Source: Paraglaciecola polaris LMG 21857
Lineage (GTDB): Bacteria > Pseudomonadota > Gammaproteobacteria > Enterobacterales > Alteromonadaceae
Assembly (NCBI RefSeq): GCF_000315055.1
Contig: NZ_BAER01000120.1
Span: 1-38,200, forward strand
Length of the DNA: 38,200 nt
Direction: 5' to 3'
Under the pieces are notes generated by a model, which was not told the DNA's origin, searched no databases, and was given only the letters and a program-made list of their open reading frames with translations. Positions 14,943-23,293 of the stretch are shown in pieces; position 1 is the stretch's first letter, and the number at the start of each line of letters is the position of its first letter. A program made the translations under genes and the position numbers.

Positions 14943-15815
14943 TTAGCGCAAAACCTTAGGGGGCTTAGAACGATGGAAACCGTTCCATGTTGTGCTGTTG
15001 GCAGATACGGCTTGAGTCAATGGCGCCAGTGCAGGTGCAGAGCCCATACTGGCACCGCCATCCACCCAAATAGATTGCCCGCTGATAAAATTGGCGCCAG
15101 CACTCAATAAAAAACAGATCAGCGAAGAAATTTCAGCTTCGCTGGCAATACGCCCCAGTGGCACAGCGTATTTTAGATTTTTGATGGCTGCCTGCATCTC
15201 TTTTGGGTAAGTATCGAGCCCAGAAGAGGCTACCCAACCGGGGGCGACTGTGTTGACTCGTACACCATAGCGGCCCCATTCCCAGGCGGCCGTTTTGGTC
15301 AGATTTTCAACACCAGCACGGGCTGCGCCAGAATGCCCCATCCCAGGCATACCGTTTTTGTTGTCCGCGGTAATATTGACTATGTTGCCGCCATGAGCTT
15401 TGAAATGTTGAATGAACACTTCTCTGGCCATCAAGAAGCCGCCCAACAGATTGGTTTGCACAACACTTTCAAAACCTTTTTTGCTGATTGCTTCTAAGGG
15501 CGCGCGAAACTGCCCACCAGCGATATTCAGCAAGCCGTGCACGCGTTCATGGTTTTTTAAAATAGCCGAAACGGTTGCGATAACCTGCTCTTCATCACGG
15601 ATATCTAAGGTGAAACAGTGCGCTTTGCCACCATCCTCGATGATCTCCTGGCAAGTGAGCTGTAATTTTTCAAGATTGCGGCCAAGCAATATTACACTCG
15701 CCCCTAAACTAGCCAGTTCATGGGCAGTGCAGCGACCGATACCGCTACCACCTCCGGTCACCAAAATGGTTTGCCCCGCAAAACTGTTCGACTTTAAGCA
15801 GGATTGATAGCTCAT
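14943..15815 (-). CDS. short-chain dehydrogenase/reductase, AtuB/AtuG- or PECR-like
   Basis: This is a Rossmann-fold SDR of 290 residues. TGGGSGIG near 20-27 binds the cofactor and NIAGG near 97-101 is the structural NAG variant. The usual YxxxK catalytic pair is not present: the aligned stretch reads GMGHSGAARAGVENLTKTAA near 170-189. Peroxisomal trans-2-enoyl-CoA reductases share this HSGAARAGV variant (from memory of that family), which favours an enoyl-CoA substrate over an alcohol. In Pseudomonas two SDRs, AtuB and AtuG, accompany the pathway; only one is here and I cannot decide between them. The start codon overlaps the atuA stop (ATGA), indicating coupling. Probable role: reduction or oxidation of a CoA-bound terpenoid intermediate. 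Confidence 0.75.
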   Translation of the reverse strand: MSYQSCLKSNSFAGQTILVTGGGSGIGRCTAHELASLGASVILLGRNLEKLQLTCQEIIEDGGKAHCFTLDIRDEEQVIATVSAILKNHERVHGLLNIAGGQFRAPLEAISKKGFESVVQTNLLGGFLMAREVFIQHFKAHGGNIVNITADNKNGMPGMGHSGAARAGVENLTKTAAWEWGRYGVRVNTVAPGWVASSGLDTYPKEMQAAIKNLKYAVPLGRIASEAEISSLICFLLSAGANFISGQSIWVDGGASMGSAPALAPLTQAVSANSTTWNGFHRSKPPKVLR

Positions 15816-17620
15816 GATCTTTCTACCCAGCTTTTTGGCACGCTCACCTGCATGGACAACAGCATTTGCGCCGCGGCTTTGCCTTGTGTGTCAGTTCTGA
15901 GTGACGCCGTACCGCCGCCGCCTAAGGCTTGCGTCATAAAAAAGTTAAAACCATTTATGCCCGGTAAGTCATAACGCTTAACCTGTCCTTTGACCTGGTG
16001 GGCAAAATACGCACCTACTGCCTGCTCAGTAACTTGATGATAAAGCACAGGTAAAAACTTAACGTCTCGGGCAATAATACCAATATTGACGTTATCGCCT
16101 TTGTCGCCGCTTCGTGCATAAGCCAATTTGACCAGAGGTACAGTCACTTGAGGCTCTTTGGCAGCGCCGTGATCATCAAGATCATCAATAACTTCGTTGG
16201 GGTAATGCGATGCGCCAGCAAGCTCAGAACGTTCTGGTGTGAGGTAGCACTGATTAATGATGACGGTGTCATTTAACTGCACCGTAACGGGCACTTCAGA
16301 CTTATCTATCAGTGCAGAATGCACTCGAATCAAAGGCTGAGGTTTGGGACGCCCTGCACCAAAGCCACTCATACCCGGCGCTGCGGAGGTTGCTAGATAG
16401 GCGATTTCACTGGCGGTAAATTGCAGCGCCGCTTTATTATCGTGGTGTAAGCCAAGCTTAGCGATGACCTCGCGAGTGTGTTGCGTTTTCGCATGGGGGC
16501 CGTAGGTGTCTTCTGCGCCCATAATTTCAATATTCGTTTGCCGATAATCCCCTAAGCCTTTGTCGGTAAACACCTTCTGCGTGCGTTTGATTAACGCATT
16601 TATATTGACTCTGGCTTTCTCTGGCGCCTGCTCACCGCCCATGAAAAACGAGCTGATAAGCTTATAACCGTCTACATAAGTCGCACACACCTTATATTGA
16701 TTACTCGGCGCTCGACCTCTTGCCCCTGTGACGCTGACGCGATCCTTCGCCGTTTGAATGATTGCAATATTGCTAAAATCGCAGGCCACATCGGGTAGCA
16801 AATAGTTGGCTGGGTCACCTATCTCATATAGCACTTGCTCGCCAACCGTGGCTTCACTGACCATGCCCCCGGTGTTGGCCACTATGCCCACTTCAAAGGC
16901 GCCGCTGGCACTCACATGGGCGATGGGATAGCTCATGGTGGAAAAATCAGGGACTAAGTGCCAGTCGGTAAAATTGCCCCCTGTACACTGTGCGCCGCAT
17001 TCTAAAATGTGCCCCGCCAAGGCGCCTTGGGCGAGTTTATCGTAATCATTGTGTTGCCAGCCAAATTCGTACATAAGAGGCCCAATTACCAAGGCGCTAT
17101 CCACAATCCGTCCAGTTACTACCACATCCGCGCCAGCTTCTAGGGCATCGGCAATTGGCCGTGCACCCAAATAAGTGTTAATACTGGCCAAGTGTTCAGG
17201 TAGGGGTGCTCGAGTTTGCATCTCACAAAGCGCGTCGCCATTTAAGGTGCTTCGACAGTCAGATAAATCATCGCCATAAACGCCTGCGATATTCAAATTG
17301 ATATCAAGCTCACTGCACAATTTCTGAAGCGCAGTAACGCAGCTAGGCACATTCATGCCCCCCGCATTGGCGACGACTTTTATGCCCTTTTGGGCGCAAT
17401 CAGCCAGTACATCTTTCATGGCAACCGTGACAAAGTCGACGGCGTAGCCGTAAGCAGCATTTTTCGCTTTGGCTTGAGATAAAATGGCCATAGTGACTTC
17501 AGCTAAATAATCGAAAACCAAATAATCTATATTACCGTCATCTACCAACTGGCGAGCCGACAACTGACTGTCACCATAAAAGGCCGACGCGCCGCCAATT
17601 CTTACTATTTTATCTGTCAT
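15812..17620 (-). CDS. atuA: acyclic terpene utilisation protein AtuA
   Basis: This 602-residue protein has the AtuA (DUF1446) domain over roughly residues 3-455, with IRIGGASAFYGDSQLSARQL-like opening residues, VVTGRIVDSALVIGPLMYEFGW near 169-190 and ILECGAQCTGGNFTDW near 207-222. A C-terminal ferredoxin-fold-like domain (about 495-595) contains KLAYARSGDKGDNVNIGIIARD and the glycine-rich QALGGGGTASLR. The biochemical activity of AtuA is not firmly established. It is needed for citronellol/geraniol growth in Pseudomonas and may act on hydroxy-isohexenylglutaryl-CoA or a later intermediate. The start has AGGA six bases upstream. It lies 12 bases after atuF and overlaps the SDR gene by four. 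Confidence 0.88.
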   Translation of the reverse strand: MTDKIVRIGGASAFYGDSQLSARQLVDDGNIDYLVFDYLAEVTMAILSQAKAKNAAYGYAVDFVTVAMKDVLADCAQKGIKVVANAGGMNVPSCVTALQKLCSELDINLNIAGVYGDDLSDCRSTLNGDALCEMQTRAPLPEHLASINTYLGARPIADALEAGADVVVTGRIVDSALVIGPLMYEFGWQHNDYDKLAQGALAGHILECGAQCTGGNFTDWHLVPDFSTMSYPIAHVSASGAFEVGIVANTGGMVSEATVGEQVLYEIGDPANYLLPDVACDFSNIAIIQTAKDRVSVTGARGRAPSNQYKVCATYVDGYKLISSFFMGGEQAPEKARVNINALIKRTQKVFTDKGLGDYRQTNIEIMGAEDTYGPHAKTQHTREVIAKLGLHHDNKAALQFTASEIAYLATSAAPGMSGFGAGRPKPQPLIRVHSALIDKSEVPVTVQLNDTVIINQCYLTPERSELAGASHYPNEVIDDLDDHGAAKEPQVTVPLVKLAYARSGDKGDNVNIGIIARDVKFLPVLYHQVTEQAVGAYFAHQVKGQVKRYDLPGINGFNFFMTQALGGGGTASLRTDTQGKAAAQMLLSMQVSVPKSWVERS

Positions 17621-17632
17621 AAAAATCCTACA

Positions 17633-19684
17633 TTACGCATCTGACTGCGCCTTATCATTGCGACTAATCGTCACGAGTTGCTGCTTAGATTTTACTTGCT
17701 GACCCACAGCGGTACGAACATGCTCGACGCGCCCCTTGGCCTTAGTTTTTAATTGGTGTTCCATTTTCATGGCTTCCATCACCACAATAATCTGCCCAGC
17801 TTCAACTGTGTCCCCTTCCTCCACCAGCACATCCACAATCATTCCATCCATTACAGCGTTGACTTCCGTGCTTGCGCCGTTCTCACCGGCTTTTGCAGGT
17901 TGCTGAGTAATGTTTTCGATTTGGTAATGACCGCTGCCATCATCTAAAAACAGAACTTGACGGTGCAGCGCATAATAAAAGGCGTGACGAATATCATTTT
18001 CAATCACCACACAGCGATTTGCCGTATTGCTTATGAGGGTTAACTCAGTCTTTCCTTGCTCACAGACAATTACGTAGCCTTGCCCCTGCTTGTTTATTTG
18101 CACAGCGTAGGCAAGCTCGTTAATTTTAAAGTTGAAATGATATGTCTGTTTAGCTGCACTTCCCCAAGCGTGCTGATTCATTAAAGGATGTTGGTAGTAA
18201 ATCAAGGCGGCTCGGGCAAGTGTGCCTAAAGAAAGCGCCTTCTCTTGGGTGCTTTCATGTGCAGTGAAGTACTGCTCAATAAACGCTGTTGTCGCCTGCC
18301 CACCAATAAATGCAGGGTGGCGCAGTACACTAAGTAAAAAGCGTTTATTGGTGTTCACTCCGACTAATTGAACATCTTCAATGGCGCTGGCAAGACGCCG
18401 TGCGGCAGTTTCTCGGTCTGGACCATGGGCTATTACTTTAGCCAACATAGGATCGTAATGTGCGCTGACGGTGTCTCCAGTATGAATGCCGTGATCAACA
18501 CGGATGCCTTCACGGTCTGGGTATTGCCACAGTAAAATATTACCGGTTTGCGGCATAAAATTCTGCCGAGGATCTTCTGCGTACAATCGTACTTCGATGG
18601 CATGACCGTTTAGCGAAACGTCGTCTTGGGTTAAGGGCAGCACTTCACCTGCCGCTACCCTTAATTGCCATTCAACCAAGTCTTGTCCGATCACTAATTC
18701 AGTGACAGGGTGCTCCACTTGTAACCGAGTGTTCATTTCTAAAAAATAGAAGTTTTTGTCTTTATCGACCAAGAACTCTACCGTTCCTGCACCTTCATAA
18801 TGACAGGCTTTTGCTGCGCTCACTGCAGCCTTTCCCATACGTTTTCGCAAGGCTTCATCAACGAATAGCGATGGCGCCTCTTCGACTACCTTTTGGTGGC
18901 GACGCTGTATAGAACAGTCTCTTTCCCCTAAGTAAATGGTATTGCCCGCACTATCAGCAAATATCTGAATTTCAATATGCCGAGGTGCTAAAACTGCCCG
19001 TTCAAGAATTAATTCACCATTACCAAATGCATTTTGCGCTTCAGAGCGGGCGGTTTTGATTTGGGCCGCTAATTCGCTTTGGTCCTTAACTAAGCGCATA
19101 CCACGCCCGCCACCACCAGCAGAGGCTTTAACCATGATGGGAAAACCAACCTCATGGGCTTTTTCAATTAGCACCTCGTCAGTTTGTATCTCACCCTGAT
19201 AACCAGGAATACAAGGTACGCCAGCTTGTAACATCGCCACCTTAGACAACCGCTTGCTGCCCATTAATTCGATCGCCGATGCATGCGGGCCGATAAACCT
19301 AATGCCCGTCTCTTCACAGGCTCGGGCAAATGCAGGGTTTTCTGATAAAAAACCGTATCCAGGGTGAATAGCATCGGCTTGGGTTTTCTTCGCGGCAGTA
19401 ATAATATTGTCGATCACTAAGTAAGACTCGGCAACACCAGCAGGGCCAACGCACACCGCTTGGTCAGCGGCAAGTACGTGGGGGGCATCTCGGTCTGCTT
19501 CGCTATAAACAGCAACAGTGCGGTAACCCATTTGGCGCGCCGTGCGGATCACCCTAAGGGCAATTTCCCCGCGATTGGCGATAAGTATTTTATTAAATGC
19601 GCCGTGCTTTTGTGCATTGTTATTGTGCGCATTGCTATTCGGTGAACCGCTATTCTGCATATCAGTCATTTGCTCAGTACTCAT
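17633..19684 (-). CDS. atuF: geranyl-CoA carboxylase alpha (biotin-containing) subunit
   Basis: This 683-residue biotin-dependent carboxylase subunit starts with an Asn-rich leader of about 30 residues. The biotin carboxylase domain follows: ILIANRGEIALRVIRTA near 34, the ATP-grasp loop KASAGGGGRGMRLV near 186-199, and EMNTRLQVEHPVTE near 317-330. The C-terminal carrier domain has VVMEAMKMEHQ with the biotinylated Lys at about 640. Similar proteins include LiuD/MccA (methylcrotonyl-CoA carboxylase). The atu context and the co-encoded AtuC favour geranyl-CoA. The start directly abuts the atuE stop with no spacer, so translation is probably coupled; Met6 or Met9 could be alternative starts. The enzyme carboxylates the gamma-methyl of cis-geranyl-CoA to isohexenylglutaconyl-CoA. 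Confidence 0.88.
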   Translation of the reverse strand: MSTEQMTDMQNSGSPNSNAHNNNAQKHGAFNKILIANRGEIALRVIRTARQMGYRTVAVYSEADRDAPHVLAADQAVCVGPAGVAESYLVIDNIITAAKKTQADAIHPGYGFLSENPAFARACEETGIRFIGPHASAIELMGSKRLSKVAMLQAGVPCIPGYQGEIQTDEVLIEKAHEVGFPIMVKASAGGGGRGMRLVKDQSELAAQIKTARSEAQNAFGNGELILERAVLAPRHIEIQIFADSAGNTIYLGERDCSIQRRHQKVVEEAPSLFVDEALRKRMGKAAVSAAKACHYEGAGTVEFLVDKDKNFYFLEMNTRLQVEHPVTELVIGQDLVEWQLRVAAGEVLPLTQDDVSLNGHAIEVRLYAEDPRQNFMPQTGNILLWQYPDREGIRVDHGIHTGDTVSAHYDPMLAKVIAHGPDRETAARRLASAIEDVQLVGVNTNKRFLLSVLRHPAFIGGQATTAFIEQYFTAHESTQEKALSLGTLARAALIYYQHPLMNQHAWGSAAKQTYHFNFKINELAYAVQINKQGQGYVIVCEQGKTELTLISNTANRCVVIENDIRHAFYYALHRQVLFLDDGSGHYQIENITQQPAKAGENGASTEVNAVMDGMIVDVLVEEGDTVEAGQIIVVMEAMKMEHQLKTKAKGRVEHVRTAVGQQVKSKQQLVTISRNDKAQSDA

Positions 19685-20497
19685 CTATACACACCAACTG
19701 GGTTTACGTTTCTGTAAGAAGGCTTGCGTGCCCTCTTTTCCTTCATCAGATGCAAGGGCTTGAGTAAATAAATCAGCTGCTTCATCCAGCAGCGATTCCA
19801 ACTCGATTGTTCCCACTTTTAGCATCAGCGCCTTGGTGCTCGCATTTGCTTTTGGCGCACCACGCTGCACCTGTTTAAGCACATCACTTAGTTGGGTTTG
19901 CAGTGCGTCTTGTGTGTCGCAAACAAAATGCACAATCCCTAACGTTTTGCCTTGTGCCGCGCCTACTCGCTCACCTAATAGAGCTAAGCGACGGGCTTGA
20001 GTTAAGCCGATACGGGTCACCACGAAAGGAGCAATTTGCGCCGGTATTACGCCCAGCCCAGTCTCTGGCATGGCGAAAATGGCACTTTGATGGGCGATAG
20101 CAATATCTGATACGCACGCCAAGCCAAATCCTCCGCCTAGTACAGCGCCTTCAAGTTGGGTAATAATGACTTGAGGAGCATTATTCACTTGGGTGATCAT
20201 GCGCCCGAAGCTACGATTAAAATTCCAGATAGCCTGTTGTGTACCCTCTGCGTTAGCCGCGTCGCTGTGCATATCTGAGATGTCACCGCCTGCACAAAAA
20301 TTACCTTCACTGCCGCAGATAACGACTGCGCGAACCGAATTGTCATCTTCAATACGGCTAAATACCTCAATGACTTCGTTGACTAGGGTTAAATTCATGG
20401 CGTTTTTCTTGTGAGGTCGATTAAAGGTGATGGTCAGCACCCCTTGTACAAGACTCACTAAGATTTCGCGGTATTGCTGTTGACTTACGTTCGACAT
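19685..20497 (-). CDS. atuE: isohexenylglutaconyl-CoA hydratase (crotonase family)
   Basis: This is a 270-residue crotonase-fold enzyme. GNFCAGGDISDM near 66-77 and LEGAVLGGGFGLA near 114-126 form the oxyanion hole, and AMPETGLGVIPAQI near 142-155 contains a candidate catalytic Glu. PHKKNAMN near the N-terminus is the usual CoA-binding start. A single acidic residue in the active site resembles methylglutaconyl-CoA hydratase types more than classic enoyl-CoA hydratases, which suits hydration of a carboxylated glutaconyl intermediate. It lies between the two carboxylase subunits, directly before atuF. The substrate is assigned from context. Confidence 0.85.
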   Translation of the reverse strand: MSNVSQQQYREILVSLVQGVLTITFNRPHKKNAMNLTLVNEVIEVFSRIEDDNSVRAVVICGSEGNFCAGGDISDMHSDAANAEGTQQAIWNFNRSFGRMITQVNNAPQVIITQLEGAVLGGGFGLACVSDIAIAHQSAIFAMPETGLGVIPAQIAPFVVTRIGLTQARRLALLGERVGAAQGKTLGIVHFVCDTQDALQTQLSDVLKQVQRGAPKANASTKALMLKVGTIELESLLDEAADLFTQALASDEGKEGTQAFLQKRKPSWCV

Positions 20498-20569
20498 TTT
20501 TTATCTCTTCGCGGTTTAAATCGTTACGATTTCAAGCTTGGGTAACCCCAGCTACGCATTTTTCACTTG

Positions 20570-22183
20570 TTAGAATCTAGGAACACCAAAGCGGCTGGTA
20601 TTGACGCTACGCCCTTGGCCTTCACGGCAAATATTCAGCGCAAATGCCAGTATTTCCCGGGTGTCTCTTGGGTCAATGATGCCGTCATCCCATAAGCGCG
20701 CAGAATTGGCTAATGCCCCGGACTTCGCTTGCATCACTTCTACCGTTCGCTTTTCTAACCTATCCAATTTATCTGTGTCGATAGCGTTAGCCCTAGCCAT
20801 TTTGGCCTGTGCGACCGTTCTTAGTACGCTTCCTGCTTGTGCGGGCCCCATAACAGACACCACTGAGCGCGGCCATGCAAACATGAAATGAGGTTCGATT
20901 CCGCGCCCCGCCATGGCGTAATTCCCAGCCCCATATGAGCCCCCTAGCACTAAACTAATTTTAGGAACTGTGGTATTGGTGACGGCCTGAATAAGCTTGG
21001 CCCCATGCTTGATAATGCCTGCGCGCTCAGACTCAGTGCCCACTAAAAAGCCGGTAGTGTTATGCAAGAAAATAATCGCTGTGCCAGACTGCTGACATAA
21101 ATGAATAAACTGGGCGGCTTTAGCTGCACCGTGAGCGGTGATGGGTGCATTGTTGCCGATAACAGCGCACACCGTGCCAGCCAATTTTATATGTCCACAC
21201 ACAGTACCCATATCGTAATCGGCTTTAAAATCAAGAAAGTCAGAGCCATCGGCAATACGCGTAATCACCTCTCGAACGTCATAAGGCGTCTTCGCCTCTT
21301 CGGGCACAATACCTAACAACTGATCTTTATCGTACAAAGGCTCTTGGGGCTGGTTATCCCGAGGTGCATCTAAATCATCATTCCAGCCTAAACTCGCGGT
21401 TATTTCGCGAATAATACGAATACCATCAATATCGTTTTCAGCTTGATAATCGGCTACGCCTGAAACTTCACTGTGCATTTGCGCACCGCCAATTTCTTCG
21501 TCTGTGGCGATTTCACCGGTGGCGGCTTTTAACAGTGGCGGCCCAGCTAGATAAACGGTGGACTGCCCTTTGATCATTACCACATAGTCAGACAATCCAG
21601 GTTGGTACGCTCCGCCAGCAGTGGCGCTGCCGTGCACTAGGGTAATTTGTGGAATACCCGCCGCTGACAGTTTTGCCTGCATGGCAAAACCCGCACCGGA
21701 GAACCCAAACCAATCGCCTAATGACGTTAGGTCTCCGCCACCACTTTGCGCTAAGGCAATTACCGGTAATTTGTTTTGCAACGCAATCTGATACATACGT
21801 AGACGCTTGTGGCTGCCAAGCTGAGTGATGCTGCCGCCTTTGGTTAAATAGTCATCGATCATGACCATACAGCGCGCGCCTGACACGTAACCGATCCCCG
21901 CTATCACGCCGCCGCCAGCTGCTGAACCGTCAGTATCACCCTCTTGCATGTAACCACATAAGCTGGACAATTCTAAAAATGGCGCACCAGGGTCGAGCAA
22001 ACGTGATAATCGTTCTCTAGTCGGAATAAGACCACGCTTGATATAGCGCGGGGCTTTTTCTTCCGCCAATTGAATGACTCGGCTTTCAATCGCTCTAAAT
22101 TCAGATACACAGTCGTACATCATTTTAGCGTTTTGCGTGAACTGTTCGCTGTGATGATCAAGCTGGGTGTGAAAAATGGCCAT
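20570..22183 (-). CDS. atuC: geranyl-CoA carboxylase beta (carboxyltransferase) subunit
   Basis: This is a 537-residue carboxyltransferase, close to the usual length for acyl-CoA carboxylase beta subunits. The N-terminal half has GGGVIAGIGYVSGARCMVMI near 68-87 and SGGGDLTSLGDWFGFSG near 145-161. The C-terminal half has NTTGFLVGTESERAGIIKHG near 377-396 and SYGAGNYAMAGRGIEPHFMF near 416-435. Both CoA and carboxybiotin subsites thus appear complete. It pairs with AtuF encoded two genes downstream. Methylcrotonyl-CoA carboxylase beta is the nearest alternative and is hard to exclude by sequence alone. The Gly-rich segment that accommodates the longer geranyl chain would decide. The upstream 69 bases show no strong promoter. 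Confidence 0.87.
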   Translation of the reverse strand: MAIFHTQLDHHSEQFTQNAKMMYDCVSEFRAIESRVIQLAEEKAPRYIKRGLIPTRERLSRLLDPGAPFLELSSLCGYMQEGDTDGSAAGGGVIAGIGYVSGARCMVMIDDYLTKGGSITQLGSHKRLRMYQIALQNKLPVIALAQSGGGDLTSLGDWFGFSGAGFAMQAKLSAAGIPQITLVHGSATAGGAYQPGLSDYVVMIKGQSTVYLAGPPLLKAATGEIATDEEIGGAQMHSEVSGVADYQAENDIDGIRIIREITASLGWNDDLDAPRDNQPQEPLYDKDQLLGIVPEEAKTPYDVREVITRIADGSDFLDFKADYDMGTVCGHIKLAGTVCAVIGNNAPITAHGAAKAAQFIHLCQQSGTAIIFLHNTTGFLVGTESERAGIIKHGAKLIQAVTNTTVPKISLVLGGSYGAGNYAMAGRGIEPHFMFAWPRSVVSVMGPAQAGSVLRTVAQAKMARANAIDTDKLDRLEKRTVEVMQAKSGALANSARLWDDGIIDPRDTREILAFALNICREGQGRSVNTSRFGVPRF

Positions 22184-22252
22184 GTGTTCAATCCGTAGTT
22201 AATAAGTGGGTGCATTGGGTGCAAAAGGTTGTAAGCATTGCTCATCGCCTAT

Positions 22253-23215
22253 TTAGTCGTAATTGCTTTGGAAGGCGGGATGCACAGCTGCGCTACGATA
22301 TTCATCTTTGAGTTGCTCAACTAGCTGAGCCATGGGTAAAACATGTTTGATACCCGCTACACCATGGCCGGCACTCCAGAAATCTTTCCACGCATTGCTT
22401 TCACCTAAATCCAAATCCACATGGGTTTTAGCGGTAAAGCTGGCTAAATCGACACCTGCGCGAGCGATGGAGGGCTTTAAGAAGTTACACTTCACCCCGG
22501 TGAACGTATCGGTGTAGATAAGGTCACTGATCTGTGAATTGACCAGCATAGATTTATAATCAGCTTCAACTTCAGCTTCTTCGGTGGCAATAAAGCGGGT
22601 GCCCATATAGCTAAAGTCAGCACCTAAAATTTCAGCTGCGCGCACACTCATTCCGTCGTTAATCGCACCAGCAAGTGCTAGCGGCCCGTCCCAAAACTCA
22701 CGAATTTCTCTCACTAAAGCAAAGGGGTTAATTTCACCGGCATGCCCACCGGCGCCAGCAGACACGATAATGATACCGTCCACTCCTGCTTGAATTGCTT
22801 TTTTGGCATGGTCCGCACAAATAACATCGTGGAAGACCAAACCGCCCCATTGATGAACCTCTTCAACGACTTCAGTTGGATTACCTTGACTGGTGATCAC
22901 GAAAGGCACCTGATGTTTTTTGACCACAGCGCGATCACTTGTTAGTCGCGTATTAGAATGATGTACCACCAAATTCACAGCGAAAGGCGCAACGGGTTTA
23001 TTTGGGTTAGCCGCAGCATATTCAGTGAGTTCGCTGCTAATTTGAGTGAGCCATGAATCAAGTAAATCTTGGGTGCGAGTATTAAAGGTAGGAAACGACC
23101 CCACTATGCCATTTTTACATGCGCTAATGACTAGCGTAGGGCTAGACACCAAAAACATCGGCGCACAAATCACCGGTAAGCTCAGTTTATTTTTGAATAA
23201 GACAGGTATTGCCAT
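22253..23215 (-). CDS. nitronate monooxygenase-like flavoprotein
   Basis: This 320-residue FMN-dependent TIM-barrel protein belongs to the nitronate monooxygenase/2-nitropropane dioxygenase family. PVICAPMFLVSSP lies near 15-27, IIVSAGAGGHAGEINPFALV near 150-169 carries the catalytic His, and LAGAINDGMSVRAAEILGADFSYMGTRF near 179-206 is the phosphate-binding part. The ATG at 23215 is preferred to the upstream TTG, since AAGGA lies seven bases before it. It sits inside the atu run, between atuD and atuC. This gene is not part of the classical Pseudomonas atu operon as I recall it. Related proteins include enoyl-ACP reductases (FabK) and yeast-type enzymes. Its role may be flavin-dependent reduction of an unsaturated CoA intermediate, or nitronate detoxification. 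Confidence 0.8.
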   Translation of the reverse strand: MAIPVLFKNKLSLPVICAPMFLVSSPTLVISACKNGIVGSFPTFNTRTQDLLDSWLTQISSELTEYAAANPNKPVAPFAVNLVVHHSNTRLTSDRAVVKKHQVPFVITSQGNPTEVVEEVHQWGGLVFHDVICADHAKKAIQAGVDGIIIVSAGAGGHAGEINPFALVREIREFWDGPLALAGAINDGMSVRAAEILGADFSYMGTRFIATEEAEVEADYKSMLVNSQISDLIYTDTFTGVKCNFLKPSIARAGVDLASFTAKTHVDLDLGESNAWKDFWSAGHGVAGIKHVLPMAQLVEQLKDEYRSAAVHPAFQSNYD

Positions 23216-23257
23216 TTCGTTATCCTTTGTTCTTAGATTGAAGATTTTCAATCCAAT

Positions 23258-23280
23258 ACACAGGGGCGTTTGCCCTGTGT
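23258..23280. repeat. hairpin between atuD and the monooxygenase-like gene
   Basis: ACACAGGG (23258-23265) and CCCTGTGT (23273-23280) form an 8-bp stem with a seven-base loop, 14 bases past the atuD stop. There is no T run on the transcribed strand, so partial termination or RNA processing is likelier than full termination. Confidence 0.5.
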
Positions 23281-23293
23281 GAATTGTGTGTTA

